Shown piece by piece: positions 16,565-24,730 of a stretch of DNA of 64,000 bases. The stretch's first letter is position 1; every line of letters begins with the position of its first letter. The position numbers and the translations under genes are program-made. The notes beneath the pieces were generated by a model. It made no database searches. It saw nothing but the letters and a program-made list of their open reading frames with translations, and was not told the origin of the DNA. Location: assembly GCA_035624355.1 (NCBI GenBank), contig DASPRQ010000085.1:1-64000 (forward strand). The letters are read 5' to 3'. The DNA is from Usitatibacter sp035624355 (GTDB lineage: Bacteria > Pseudomonadota > Gammaproteobacteria > Burkholderiales > Usitatibacteraceae).

Positions 16565-19500
16565 GCGCCGCACCGATCGCCGACGCCGTCGAACGCGAGG
16601 CGGCCCTCGATCCCGCGCGCTCGTGCATCGTGCAGGCGCCCGCGGGCTCCGGAAAAACGGGGCTGCTGATCCAGCGGTTCCTGCGCCTGCTCGCCGGCGT
16701 GGAGCGGCCCGAGGAGATCCTCGCGATCACCTTCACGCGCAAGGCCGCCGCCGAGATGCGCCGCCGCGTGCTCGAGGCGTTGGCGGCCGAATCCGAGGGC
16801 GCCCCGCCTCCGGCGGAGCCGAACGCCCGCCTCACGCGCAGCCTCGCCGCGGGCGCGCTCGCGCGCGATCGCAGCCGCGGGTGGCGTCTCCTCGACGACC
16901 CCGCGCGGCTTCGCATCCAGACCATCGATTCGCTGTGCGCCTCGCTCGCGCGCCAGATGCCGGTGCTCTCGGGGCTCGGCGCGGTCCCCGCGGTCGTGGA
17001 GGACGCACGCGAGCTCTACCGGGAGGCCGCCGAGCGCACGCTGGCGCTCGTCGAGGGCGGCGATCCCGCGGCCGAGGCCTTGTGCCGCCTGCTGGTGCAC
17101 CTCGACGGCGACTGGGGCGCGGCGCGCTCGTTCCTCGAGGCGATGCTCGCGCGGCGCGACCAGTGGCTCGGGCGCGTCGCGGGGTTCGAGGCGGACGCGG
17201 CGGCGCGTGCCGCGCTCGAGCAGGCGTTCCGCGCCGAGCGCGCGAGGCTCATGAAGCGGGCCAGGGCGCTCATGCCTGCGGACGAGGAAGGGCGGTTCGC
17301 GAGCCTCGCCCGCTTCGCCGCGGCCAACCTCGCCCGCGAGGGCCCGGGCACCCCGCTGGCGAGCCTCGCCGACGTGACGCGCTATCCGCCGGCGGCCGAG
17401 GAGCACGTGGACGCGTGGCGCGCGATCGTCGAGTTCCTGCTCGTCGGGAAGGACCCGGCGCATCTGCGCCGCATCGTGAACAGGCGCCACGGTTTCCCCT
17501 CGACCGGCGGAGTCGAGCGGACGTTCCGCCGGCAGATGCTCGACCTGCTCGCGCGGCTCGCCGCGGTGCCGGGACTCGCCGAGGCCCTCGAGGGGCTGCG
17601 CCGCATGCCCCCGGCCGGATTCACCGACGCGCAATGGGAAGCGCTCGGCGCCGTGGTCGCGATCCTTCCGCGCGCGGCCGCCGAGCTGCAGCTCGTGTTC
17701 GCGGCGCGGGGCGAGATCGACTTCGCGGGCATCGCGCAGGCCGCGGTCGCCGCGCTGGGCGACGAGGACGACCCCACGGACCTGCTGCTCGCCCTCGACG
17801 TGCGCCTCGGGCACCTGCTGGTCGACGAGTTCCAGGACACCTCGCGCAGCCAGTGGGAGCTCGTCACGCGGCTCACCGCCGGATGGACCGAGGGCGACGG
17901 GCGCACGGTGTTCCTCGTGGGCGACCCCATGCAATCGATCTACCGCTTCCGCGAGGCCGATGTCGCGCTCTACCTGCGCGCGCGCGAGCGGGGCCTGCCG
18001 CACGTCGCGCTCGCCCCGGTGCGCCTCGCGACCAACTTCCGCTCGCAGGCGGGGCTCGTCGCCTGGTTCAACGGCACCTTCGGGCGGGTGCTCGCGGCCG
18101 CCGAGGACGCCGACGCGGGTGCCGTGCCCCACGCGCCGTCGAGCCCCCACCTTCCCGAGCGCGCCGGGCCCGCCGTGCAATGGCACGCGTTCGTCGGGCG
18201 CGACGCACGCGAGGCGCGCGAGGCCGAGGCGCTCAAGGTGGCGCAGATCGTGCGCGACACGCTCGCCTCGAGCCTCACGGAAACGATCGCGATCCTGGTG
18301 CGCAACCGCCCGCACCTCGAGCTCGTCGTGCCGGCGCTGAAGGCCCAGCGTGTGCCCTTCCGCGCCGTGGACATCGAGCCCCTTGGGGCGCGACCCGTGA
18401 TCCAGGACCTGCTCGCGGTCACCCGCGCGCTCTCGCATCCGGGCGATCGCATCGCGTGGCTCGCGCTGCTGCGGGCGCCGTGGTGCGCGCTCACCGTGGC
18501 GGAGCTCCACGCGCTCGGGGGCACGGCTCCCGGCGAGGAGGAGACGGGCGCCACGGTGTGGGAGCGGCTCGAGGACGAGGAGCGGCTCGCGCGGCTGGGA
18601 GCCGAGGGACGCGAGCGCGCCGGGCGCGTGCGCTCGATCCTGCGGCCCTTCGTCGAGCATCGTCTGCGCGGGAGCCTGCGCGAGCGCGTCGAAGGCGCGT
18701 GGGTCGCGCTCGGGGGCCCGGCCTGCGCGGCGGGCGCGGCCGATCTCGAGGATGCCGAGACGTTCTTCGGCGAGCTCGACGCGCTCGAGCGCGCGGGCGA
18801 CATCCCGGATCCCGCGGTGCTCGCGGAGCACCTCGAAGAGCTCTACGCCGCGCCCGATACCGCCGCCGGCACGCGCGTGCAGGTGATGACGATCCACAAG
18901 GCGAAGGGGCTCGAGTTCGACACGGTGATCGTGCCCGGCCTCGACCGCCTGCCGCGCGCCCCCGAGCGGGCGCTCTTCGCCTGGAAGGCGCGCGCCGACG
19001 GCACCCTGATGATGGCGCCGGTGCGTGCGGCGGGGGAGGGCGAGGAACCCGCTTACGACTACCTCGCCGGCCTCGAGGAGGCGGCGGCGGGACACGAGCT
19101 CGAGCGCCTCCTGTACGTCGCGGCGACGCGCGCGGCTCACCGCCTGCACCTGCTCGGCTTCGCGCGGGTGGAGGACAAGGGGGGCGAGCGCCGAGTGCGC
19201 GCACCGTCGCGGCGCTCGCTGCTGGGACGGGCGTGGCCCGTCGCGCGCGCGCACTTCGAGCTCGCGATTCCGCGGGACGAGGAGGCCTCCGCCCCGGCCA
19301 TCGAGCCGGCCGAGCGCGGCGAGCTGCGTACGATCGATCCGGCCCTGCTCGAGCTGCGCGTGCCGCCTCCGGCGGCCGAGGCGAAGGCGCCGCCCGCTGC
19401 CGCGATCGCGATCGAGTTCTCGTGGGTGGGCGAGACGGCGCGCCACGTCGGAACGGTGACGCATCGCTGGCTGCAATGCATCGGCGCCGAAGGGCTCGAT

Positions 19501-19947
19501 GCGTGGAACGGTGCGCGCGTGGCCGCGCTCGGCCCGCGGGTCGAGCGCGAGCTCGCCCGGCGCGGCGTTCCCGCCGAGGAGCGGGCGGCGGCGCGCGATC
19601 GCGTCCTGCGCGCGCTGGACGCCGCGATCGCCGACGAGCGCGGCCGGTGGCTGCTGCGCGCCCGGGAGAGCGCGCGCTCCGAATACCGCCTGCGCCTCGC
19701 CGGGCCGGACGGCGTGCGCCTCGCGGTGATCGACCGCACCTTCGTGGACGACGACGGGCGCCGCTGGATCGTGGACTACAAGACGAGCGTGCACGAAGGC
19801 GGCGAGCCCGAGCGCTTCCTCGACCGCGAGGTGGAGCGCTACCGGGAGCAGCTCGCCGGTTACGCGGCCGCCTTCCCGGGCGAGGACGTCGCCCTGGGCC
19901 TCTACTTCCCGCTGATGAGGGGCTGGAGGGTCGTGCCGCGCGCCTGA
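16561..19947 (+). CDS. AddA-like UvrD/Rep-family helicase-nuclease
   Basis: 1128 residues from the ATG at 16561, which overlaps the addB-like stop (ATGA). Walker A APAGSGKT lies near residue 30, motif Ia-like ITFTRKAAAEM near 60, Walker B VDEFQDTS near 420 and motif III GDPMQSIYRFREAD near 455; the later helicase motif TIHKAKGLEFD is near 780. The C-terminus carries a second RecB-type nuclease domain with WIVDYKTS near 1070. It is an ATP-driven DNA helicase and exonuclease that, with the AddB-like partner, replaces RecBCD in this lineage. It converges on yceH with 4 bases between the stops. Confidence 0.9.
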   Translation: MSAAPIADAVEREAALDPARSCIVQAPAGSGKTGLLIQRFLRLLAGVERPEEILAITFTRKAAAEMRRRVLEALAAESEGAPPPAEPNARLTRSLAAGALARDRSRGWRLLDDPARLRIQTIDSLCASLARQMPVLSGLGAVPAVVEDARELYREAAERTLALVEGGDPAAEALCRLLVHLDGDWGAARSFLEAMLARRDQWLGRVAGFEADAAARAALEQAFRAERARLMKRARALMPADEEGRFASLARFAAANLAREGPGTPLASLADVTRYPPAAEEHVDAWRAIVEFLLVGKDPAHLRRIVNRRHGFPSTGGVERTFRRQMLDLLARLAAVPGLAEALEGLRRMPPAGFTDAQWEALGAVVAILPRAAAELQLVFAARGEIDFAGIAQAAVAALGDEDDPTDLLLALDVRLGHLLVDEFQDTSRSQWELVTRLTAGWTEGDGRTVFLVGDPMQSIYRFREADVALYLRARERGLPHVALAPVRLATNFRSQAGLVAWFNGTFGRVLAAAEDADAGAVPHAPSSPHLPERAGPAVQWHAFVGRDAREAREAEALKVAQIVRDTLASSLTETIAILVRNRPHLELVVPALKAQRVPFRAVDIEPLGARPVIQDLLAVTRALSHPGDRIAWLALLRAPWCALTVAELHALGGTAPGEEETGATVWERLEDEERLARLGAEGRERAGRVRSILRPFVEHRLRGSLRERVEGAWVALGGPACAAGAADLEDAETFFGELDALERAGDIPDPAVLAEHLEELYAAPDTAAGTRVQVMTIHKAKGLEFDTVIVPGLDRLPRAPERALFAWKARADGTLMMAPVRAAGEGEEPAYDYLAGLEEAAAGHELERLLYVAATRAAHRLHLLGFARVEDKGGERRVRAPSRRSLLGRAWPVARAHFELAIPRDEEASAPAIEPAERGELRTIDPALLELRVPPPAAEAKAPPAAAIAIEFSWVGETARHVGTVTHRWLQCIGAEGLDAWNGARVAALGPRVERELARRGVPAEERAAARDRVLRALDAAIADERGRWLLRARESARSEYRLRLAGPDGVRLAVIDRTFVDDDGRRWIVDYKTSVHEGGEPERFLDREVERYREQLAGYAAAFPGEDVALGLYFPLMRGWRVVPRA

Positions 19948-19951
19948 AGGC

Positions 19952-20548
19952 TCAGCCGCCCTCGCCGCGCTGCGCGCGCAGGGCCTCGACGATTCCGCGC
20001 AGCTCGGCGAGCTCGCGGCGCAGCTCGTCGATCTCGGACCTCAGCGCGGCCGCCTCGCCCGCAGGGGGCGCGTCGCCGGGGGGCGCGGCGGCGGCCGGCT
20101 CGCCCGACAGCAGATGCGTCCAGCGCGTCTCGCGCATGCCGGCCGCGCGGGCCAGCTCGCGCGCGAGGGAGCGCTCGGCGAGCTCGCGCAGGAAGGCCTC
20201 CACCGCGAGGATGTCGCCGAAGCGGTGCAAGCGCTCGCTGTTGATGCGCAGTTCCCCCGCCGTCTGCGGCCCGCGCAGGAAGAGCGCCGCGAGGAGGGCC
20301 ACCGATTGCGGCGGGATCCCCAGCGCCTTGCCCACGTTGTGCGCGTAGCGCATCACGCGCCCGCCGCTCGACTCGACCACGAGCGAGAGCGACTTGAGCC
20401 GGTCGAGGGCCGCCTGCACCTCGGTGTCCGCCGCCTCCATCACCGGATCGCGGCTCGACTTCTGGTTGCAGCCGGCGACCAGCGCGTTGAGCGTGAGCGG
20501 GTAGGCGTCGGGAACGGTGTGCTGCTTCTCGACGAGCACGCCGAGCAC
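19952..20548 (-). CDS. yceH: YceH family protein (DUF480), two winged-helix domains
   Basis: 198 residues from the GTG at 20548. The sequence LGVLVEKQHTVPDAYPL followed by NALVAGCNQKSSRDPV is the family signature; the second half (LLAALFLRGPQTAGELR) is the second winged helix. The C-terminal tail is a short coiled coil. The family is a conserved DUF480 protein of unknown role. The frame continues upstream without an ATG: the conserved LEARV lies just before the GTG, and a CTG at 20588-20590 overlapping the DUF3096 stop would restore it. The true start is therefore uncertain. Confidence 0.88.
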   Translation of the reverse strand: MLGVLVEKQHTVPDAYPLTLNALVAGCNQKSSRDPVMEAADTEVQAALDRLKSLSLVVESSGGRVMRYAHNVGKALGIPPQSVALLAALFLRGPQTAGELRINSERLHRFGDILAVEAFLRELAERSLARELARAAGMRETRWTHLLSGEPAAAAPPGDAPPAGEAAALRSEIDELRRELAELRGIVEALRAQRGEGG

Positions 20549-20586
20549 GCGCGCCTCGAGCGGCGCGAGGGCGGGCGGGGCGGCGC

Positions 20587-20736
20587 TCAGATGCGCACCC
20601 CGCCGCTGAGCAGCCCGATCACCCCGATCACGATGAGGTACACCGCGACGATGTAGTTGAGCAGGCGCGGCATGATGAGGATGAGGACGCCCGCGATGAG
20701 CGAGACGAGGGGCCCCAGCGCGACGTGGATGTTCAT
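20587..20736 (-). CDS. DUF3096 small membrane protein
   Basis: 49 residues starting MNIHVALGPLVSLIAG and ending LLSGGVRI. Two hydrophobic helices (about 5-22 and 28-44) are separated by the family motif MPRLLNYIVA. This is the DUF3096 pattern, a small inner-membrane protein of unknown function. GAGAA sits about 5 bases before the ATG. It is directly upstream of yceH; the stop overlaps the region where yceH may begin, suggesting translational coupling. Confidence 0.85.
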   Translation of the reverse strand: MNIHVALGPLVSLIAGVLILIMPRLLNYIVAVYLIVIGVIGLLSGGVRI

Positions 20737-20755
20737 GCGGTTCTCCCGGCGAGGA

Positions 20756-21451
20756 TCACTCGAGCCATGCGCGAAGCAGCCGCGTGACTTCCGCGGGCCG
20801 CTCGATGGAAGCCATGTGGCCGCAGTCCTCGATCACCTCGAGGCGCGCCCCGGGAATGCCGGCGGCGAGCTCCCGGAGGATCTCCACGGGCATGAGCACG
20901 TCGCCGCGCGCCGCGACGACGAGCGTGGGGCAGGCGATGGCGGCGAGGTGCGGCCGGCTGTCGATGCGCCCGATGATCGCGCGCTCCTGGCGCAGGAACG
21001 CCTCCTTGCCGGTCGCTAGCGCCATGCGCGTCACGGTGCCGGCGATCTCCGCCTGCGCGAGGTGCGCGGGCGTGACGAGCCGCGGAAGGAGCTGCGCGCC
21101 CACGGCCGGAAAATCGGTCTCGGCGAGCTCCATGAGGCGCCGGCGGTTCTGCGTCGCCTCGGGCGTGTCGGGCCGCGCGTTCGTGTTGAGGAGGGCGAGG
21201 CGCTTCACCCGGTCAGGCGCGCGGCGCATCACCTCGAGCGCGACGTAGCCGCCCATGGAATGGCCCGCGAGCGCGAACTCGCGCGCGGGCGCCTGGGCGA
21301 GGGCCTCCCCGGCGAGGGCCGTGATGGTGTCGCCGCGCGTGAGGTCGGCGACGGCGCACGAGGCGGCGTCGCCGAGGCCCGCGACCTGGTGCGCGAACGC
21401 CTCCGCGTTCTCGAGGAGGCCGGGAAGCAGCAGCAACGGGGTCGGCGGCAT
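20756..21451 (-). CDS. Alpha/beta hydrolase
   Basis: 231 residues with the alpha/beta hydrolase fold: LLLLPGLLENAEAF at the N-terminus (oxyanion region), nucleophile elbow GHSMGGY near residue 64, acid ARGDVLMP near 183 and catalytic His in EDCGHMASIERP near 211. It resembles small esterase or MhpC-type hydrolases and lacks a signal peptide, so it should be cytosolic. The substrate is not predictable. It precedes the DUF3096 gene on the same strand with a 19-base gap. Confidence 0.88.
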   Translation of the reverse strand: MPPTPLLLLPGLLENAEAFAHQVAGLGDAASCAVADLTRGDTITALAGEALAQAPAREFALAGHSMGGYVALEVMRRAPDRVKRLALLNTNARPDTPEATQNRRRLMELAETDFPAVGAQLLPRLVTPAHLAQAEIAGTVTRMALATGKEAFLRQERAIIGRIDSRPHLAAIACPTLVVAARGDVLMPVEILRELAAGIPGARLEVIEDCGHMASIERPAEVTRLLRAWLE

Positions 21452-21563
21452 GGGCCTTGGGCAGCGCTACGCAAGGGAAAGTTGCGAGCGATGCTGCCAC
21501 AAGGGCGCCGGCTTCGCAGGAGCCGCCAGGCCGGGCGCGACGCTCCCGCGCCTTCAGGCGGAA

Positions 21564-21794
21564 TCAGGAGTCGGTGACGGACCTGCGCAGGAAGGTGTCG
21601 GCCTCGAGGGCGCGGCGATCGAGCTCGGCGTTGTAGCCGCGCTCCATGACGGCGCCGAGGCGCTTCACGGCACGGTCGAGGGCGGCGCCGCCCTCGGCGA
21701 TGAGCTGCCCGATGTAGGCCGCCCGCGCGGTACGCGCGCGTTCGATGTGGTCCTCGACGGAAAGTTGGGATTTGTTGCCGGCGACGATGATCAT
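21564..21794 (-). CDS. Small protein of unknown function, divergent from a LysR regulator
   Basis: 76 residues from the ATG at 21794, which has AAGGAG 10 bases upstream; a longer frame to 21914 is rejected because it would cross the promoter. I do not recognise the family. The sequence is predicted helical and charged (VEDHIERARTARAAYIGQLI, then VKRLGAVMERGYNAELDRRA), with no signal peptide, membrane segment or cysteines. A good sigma70 promoter lies upstream at 21867-21895, overlapped by a palindrome next to the LysR gene, so the LysR protein probably controls it. Confidence 0.75.
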   Translation of the reverse strand: MIIVAGNKSQLSVEDHIERARTARAAYIGQLIAEGGAALDRAVKRLGAVMERGYNAELDRRALEADTFLRRSVTDS

Positions 21795-21866
21795 TGATGC
21801 AACGCTCCTTGTGGGAAGGTCTCCGGGACGCGGCAGAGATGGGACTTGCCTGGGCCCCGTGAGCAA

Positions 21867-21895
21867 AATATAGTGGTCATGTTGCACTGCAACAA
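21867..21895 (-). promoter_or_regulatory. Sigma70-type promoter for the 76-residue gene
   Basis: Minus-strand TTGTTG (21895-21890) and TATATT (21872-21867) with a 17-base spacer. The -10 is 73 bases upstream of the start. The -35 and spacer are covered by the palindrome at 21880-21894. Confidence 0.6.
21880..21894. promoter_or_regulatory. Perfect 15-base palindrome, candidate LysR operator
   Basis: TGTTGCACTGCAACA is perfectly symmetric about its central base. It lies between the divergent 76-residue gene and the LysR gene, overlapping the -35 box of the former and 41 bases upstream of the LysR start. Position and TTGCA-N-TGCAA symmetry fit a LysR-family binding site. Confidence 0.6.
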
Positions 21896-21934
21896 CCGAT
21901 TTGTTCTCCGCCAACGGGTGAGAAAAACTGAGGC

Positions 21935-22888
21935 ATGCCCCGCCTTTCCGAGCGTCTTCCGCCGCTGAATTCCCTGCGCGTCTTCGAGGCCGCGGCCCGC
22001 CTCCTGAGCTTCAAGGAGGCCGCGCGGGAGCTGCACGTCACCCCGGGGGCCGTGAGCCACCAGGTCAAGCTCCTCGAGGAGCACCTGGGCGTGACGCTCT
22101 TTCGCCGCCTCACGCGGGCGATCGAGCTCACCCCCGAAGCGAAGGCGATGCTGCCCAAGGTCCAGGAAGGGCTGGAGAGCTTCGCGGCGGCGCTCGCCCG
22201 CGTGCGCCGGCGGCGGGCCGCTCGCGCGCTCACCGTCGTGGCCCCGCCCAACTTCACGGCCCGATGGCTCCTTCCGCGCCTCGGCCGCTTCACCGGCGCG
22301 CACCCCCAGATCGAGCTGCACGTCGCGAGCCGCCCGGCGATGATCGACGGTCTCGAGGCGCCCGTCGCGCCCGCCGCGGAAGCCCCGGAGGGCTCCCCGG
22401 TGGTGATGGTGCGATTCGGCGGCGGTCGCTATCCCCGGGCGCGCGTGGACGAGCTCTTCCGCGCGGTGTACGTGCCGGTGTGCAGCCCGAAGCTGCTGCG
22501 CGGCGAGCATCCGTTGCGCGCGCCCGCCGACCTGCGGTTGCACACGCTCCTGCACGACGACACCGTGATCGAGGAGGGCGCGCGACCGGCGTGGTCCGAC
22601 TGGCTCGCGGCCGTGGGAGTCGAAGGGGTGGACGCGACTCGTGGCCCGCGCTTCAGCGACGCCTCCCTCGCCCTCGAGGCGGCGATCGACGGCATGGGGG
22701 TCGCGCTCGCGATGAAGCCGCTGGTGCGCACCGAGATCGAGGCCGGGCGCCTCGTGGTGCCCTTCGACCTCGCGGCGCCGGCGGTCTTCGCGTACTACGT
22801 CGTCGTCCCCGAGACCCCCGCCCGCGACCCGGGCGTCGAGGCATTCCGCGCGTGGCTGCTCGCCGAGGCCGCGCCCGAGCGCCGCTGA
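21935..22888 (+). CDS. LysR-family transcriptional regulator (GcvA-like subgroup)
   Basis: 317 residues. The N-terminal winged helix-turn-helix is clear (LNSLRVFEAAARLLSFKEAA near 12-31, then HVTPGAVSHQVKLLEEHLGV), closely resembling GcvA-type regulators, followed by a periplasmic-binding-like effector domain with VAPPNFTARWLLPRLGRF near 104. The effector is unknown. A stretch of about 10 Pro/Ala/Glu residues (EAPVAPAAEAPEGSP near 140) is an insertion relative to typical members. It is divergent from the 76-residue gene with a palindromic site between, so autoregulation and control of that gene are likely. Confidence 0.92.
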   Translation: MPRLSERLPPLNSLRVFEAAARLLSFKEAARELHVTPGAVSHQVKLLEEHLGVTLFRRLTRAIELTPEAKAMLPKVQEGLESFAAALARVRRRRAARALTVVAPPNFTARWLLPRLGRFTGAHPQIELHVASRPAMIDGLEAPVAPAAEAPEGSPVVMVRFGGGRYPRARVDELFRAVYVPVCSPKLLRGEHPLRAPADLRLHTLLHDDTVIEEGARPAWSDWLAAVGVEGVDATRGPRFSDASLALEAAIDGMGVALAMKPLVRTEIEAGRLVVPFDLAAPAVFAYYVVVPETPARDPGVEAFRAWLLAEAAPERR

Positions 22889-22907
22889 GGCCCGCGCCAG
22901 GGCTTCC

Positions 22908-23873
22908 CTAGAGCCAGCCCGCGCGGCGGAAGCGCCGGAACAGCGCCCAGTCGATGAGGACCATCACGGCGACCGCGGCCGGGTATCCCAGCCCCCAGTC
23001 GAGCTCGGGCATGTGGCGGAAGTTCATGCCGTAGATGCCGGCGATCATCGTGGGCACGGCGACCAGCGCCGCGTAGGAGGCGAGGCGCTTGGTCACCTCG
23101 TTCTCGGCGAGCGTGATCATCGAGAGGTTCACGGACATCGCGGTTACCACCATGTCGCGCAGTCCGTCGACGGCCACGCTCACGCGCAGGAGGTGGTCGT
23201 GGATGTCGCGGAAGTAGTCCTGCGTTCCGTGGCAGACCTGGGGCACGCGGCCCCCGAAGAGCCGGTGGGTGACCTCGATGAGCGGCTCGACGGCGTGTCG
23301 CAGCACCATGAGCTTGCGCTTGAGGTGGTAGAGCTCCTCGATGTTGGCGCGCGGCGAGCTGCCCGAGAAGATGCGCGCCTCGAGGCTTTCGAGCTCGACC
23401 TCGAGCGCGTCGACCACGGGGAAGTAGCGGTCCACCACGTTGTCCATCAGCGCGTAGAGCACGAAGCCCGACCCGTGGCGCAGCAGCTCGGGCTCGCGCT
23501 CCGTGCGCTCGCGCACCGCGACGAAGCCGTGCTCCGTGCCCCTGCGCACCGACAGCACGTAGTTGGGGCCCGCGAAGATGCTCACCTCGGCCACTTCGAC
23601 CTCCTCGCCGCGCGGCTCCACGATGTGCAGCACGGCGAAGAGCGAGTCGCCGTACTCCTCCATCTTGGGACGCTGGTGGCCGTGGCTCGCGTCCTCGACC
23701 GCGAGCGGGTGCAGGCCGAACTCCCGCTGCATCTGCTCGAGGTCCGCGCTCGAGGGATCCTTCAGCGCGACCCACACGAAGCAGCCGGGCCGCTTCAGGT
23801 ACTCGCTGATCTCCTCGGCCCGGATGTCGCCGAGCTTGCGCCCGTCCTGGTAGGCGACGCAGTTGACGATCAC
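22908..23873 (-). CDS. corA: CorA-family magnesium/divalent cation transporter
   Basis: 321 residues from the GTG at 23873, which overlaps the upstream dehydratase stop (GTGA) and has GGGAGG before it. A long acidic cytosolic domain (about 1-255) with GHQRPKMEEYGD near 78 precedes two C-terminal helices, the first ending in the signature YGMNF near residue 284. A short basic tail (RRFRRAGW) follows. CorA forms a pentameric magnesium channel in the inner membrane. It is the last gene of the mdt operon, an unusual place for it. Confidence 0.93.
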   Translation of the reverse strand: MIVNCVAYQDGRKLGDIRAEEISEYLKRPGCFVWVALKDPSSADLEQMQREFGLHPLAVEDASHGHQRPKMEEYGDSLFAVLHIVEPRGEEVEVAEVSIFAGPNYVLSVRRGTEHGFVAVRERTEREPELLRHGSGFVLYALMDNVVDRYFPVVDALEVELESLEARIFSGSSPRANIEELYHLKRKLMVLRHAVEPLIEVTHRLFGGRVPQVCHGTQDYFRDIHDHLLRVSVAVDGLRDMVVTAMSVNLSMITLAENEVTKRLASYAALVAVPTMIAGIYGMNFRHMPELDWGLGYPAAVAVMVLIDWALFRRFRRAGWL

Positions 23874-24730
23874 GCCGGATCCTCCCACTCGGCGGTCGCC
23901 TCCATCGTGATCGCGCCCTCCGCGTCGCGCGTCCACAGCCGCGCGCGGCGAGGCGCCCCGTCGGGCAGGCCGCAGGTCGCGAAGGGCGCCGTGTCGAAGA
24001 GGGGGCGCCGCGCCCGGAAGGAGAAGGTGCGCACGCGCACCGCCGGCTTCTCGCGGCGCAGCAGGTCCACGAGGAGCGTGGCGATGAGCGGCCCGTGCAC
24101 GACGAGGCCCGGGTAGCCCTCGACCTTCGTCGCGTACGGCTGGTCGTAGTGGATGCGGTGGCTGTTGAACGTGACCGCCGAGTAACGGAAGAGCAGCACC
24201 GGGTCGGGGCGGATCTCGCGGCGCCAGGCCTCGCCCGGGGGCGCCGGCTCGGCGCGCGCGGCGAGCGCCCCCTCGCCGCGGAACACGATGTCGTGCTCGT
24301 CGGCGAGGACCGGCCCGCCGGGATCCGCGATCTCGTGGCGCACCGTGACGAACACGAGGGGCCCGCTGCGGCCCTCCTTCACCGCGACGTGGCGAATCGT
24401 GGACACGCGCGAGACCTCGGAGCCCACCACGAGGGGGCGAAGGAACTCGAGGCGGCTGCCCGCCCACATGCGCCGCGGCAGGGGCACCGGCGGAAGGAAG
24501 CCACCGCGGTGCGCATGGCCGTCGGGCCCGACCTCGGACTCGCGGTAGGCGGGCAGGAAATAGAGCCAGTGCGCGAGGGGCGGGGCGAAGTCGCCGAGGC
24601 GCGGCGCGGGATCGTCGCGGTCGAGGAGCGCCGAGAGCGCCACGAGCGGCGCGGCGGTCACCGTGTCGCGGCGCGTCTCGCTGCGCCCGATCCAGCGCTC
24701 GAGACCCGCGAGCCCGGCAGCGGCGCTCAT
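23870..24730 (-). CDS. FAS1/HTD2-like (MaoC-fold) acyl-thioester dehydratase
   Basis: 286 residues from the ATG at 24730, overlapping the upstream outer membrane factor stop (ATGA). Two hot-dog halves are visible: an N-terminal FAS1-like dehydratase part with LAHWLYFLP and a C-terminal MaoC-like part with FNSHRIHYDQPYA (catalytic Asn/His region) and YPGLVVHGPL. This matches the family of mesaconyl-C4-CoA/itaconyl-CoA hydratases and mitochondrial HTD2 3-hydroxyacyl thioester dehydratases. The exact substrate is unknown. It is cytosolic and sits between an RND efflux operon and corA with overlaps on both sides, so it is certainly cotranscribed; a reason for the association is not evident. Confidence 0.85.
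   Translation of the reverse strand: MSAAAGLAGLERWIGRSETRRDTVTAAPLVALSALLDRDDPAPRLGDFAPPLAHWLYFLPAYRESEVGPDGHAHRGGFLPPVPLPRRMWAGSRLEFLRPLVVGSEVSRVSTIRHVAVKEGRSGPLVFVTVRHEIADPGGPVLADEHDIVFRGEGALAARAEPAPPGEAWRREIRPDPVLLFRYSAVTFNSHRIHYDQPYATKVEGYPGLVVHGPLIATLLVDLLRREKPAVRVRTFSFRARRPLFDTAPFATCGLPDGAPRRARLWTRDAEGAITMEATAEWEDPA

Noticed and set aside
13637..16573. Extended N-terminus of the S8 protease frame (up to 1734 residues)
   Set aside because: The extra part is antisense to addB; a clear signal peptide and ribosome site define the start at 13636.
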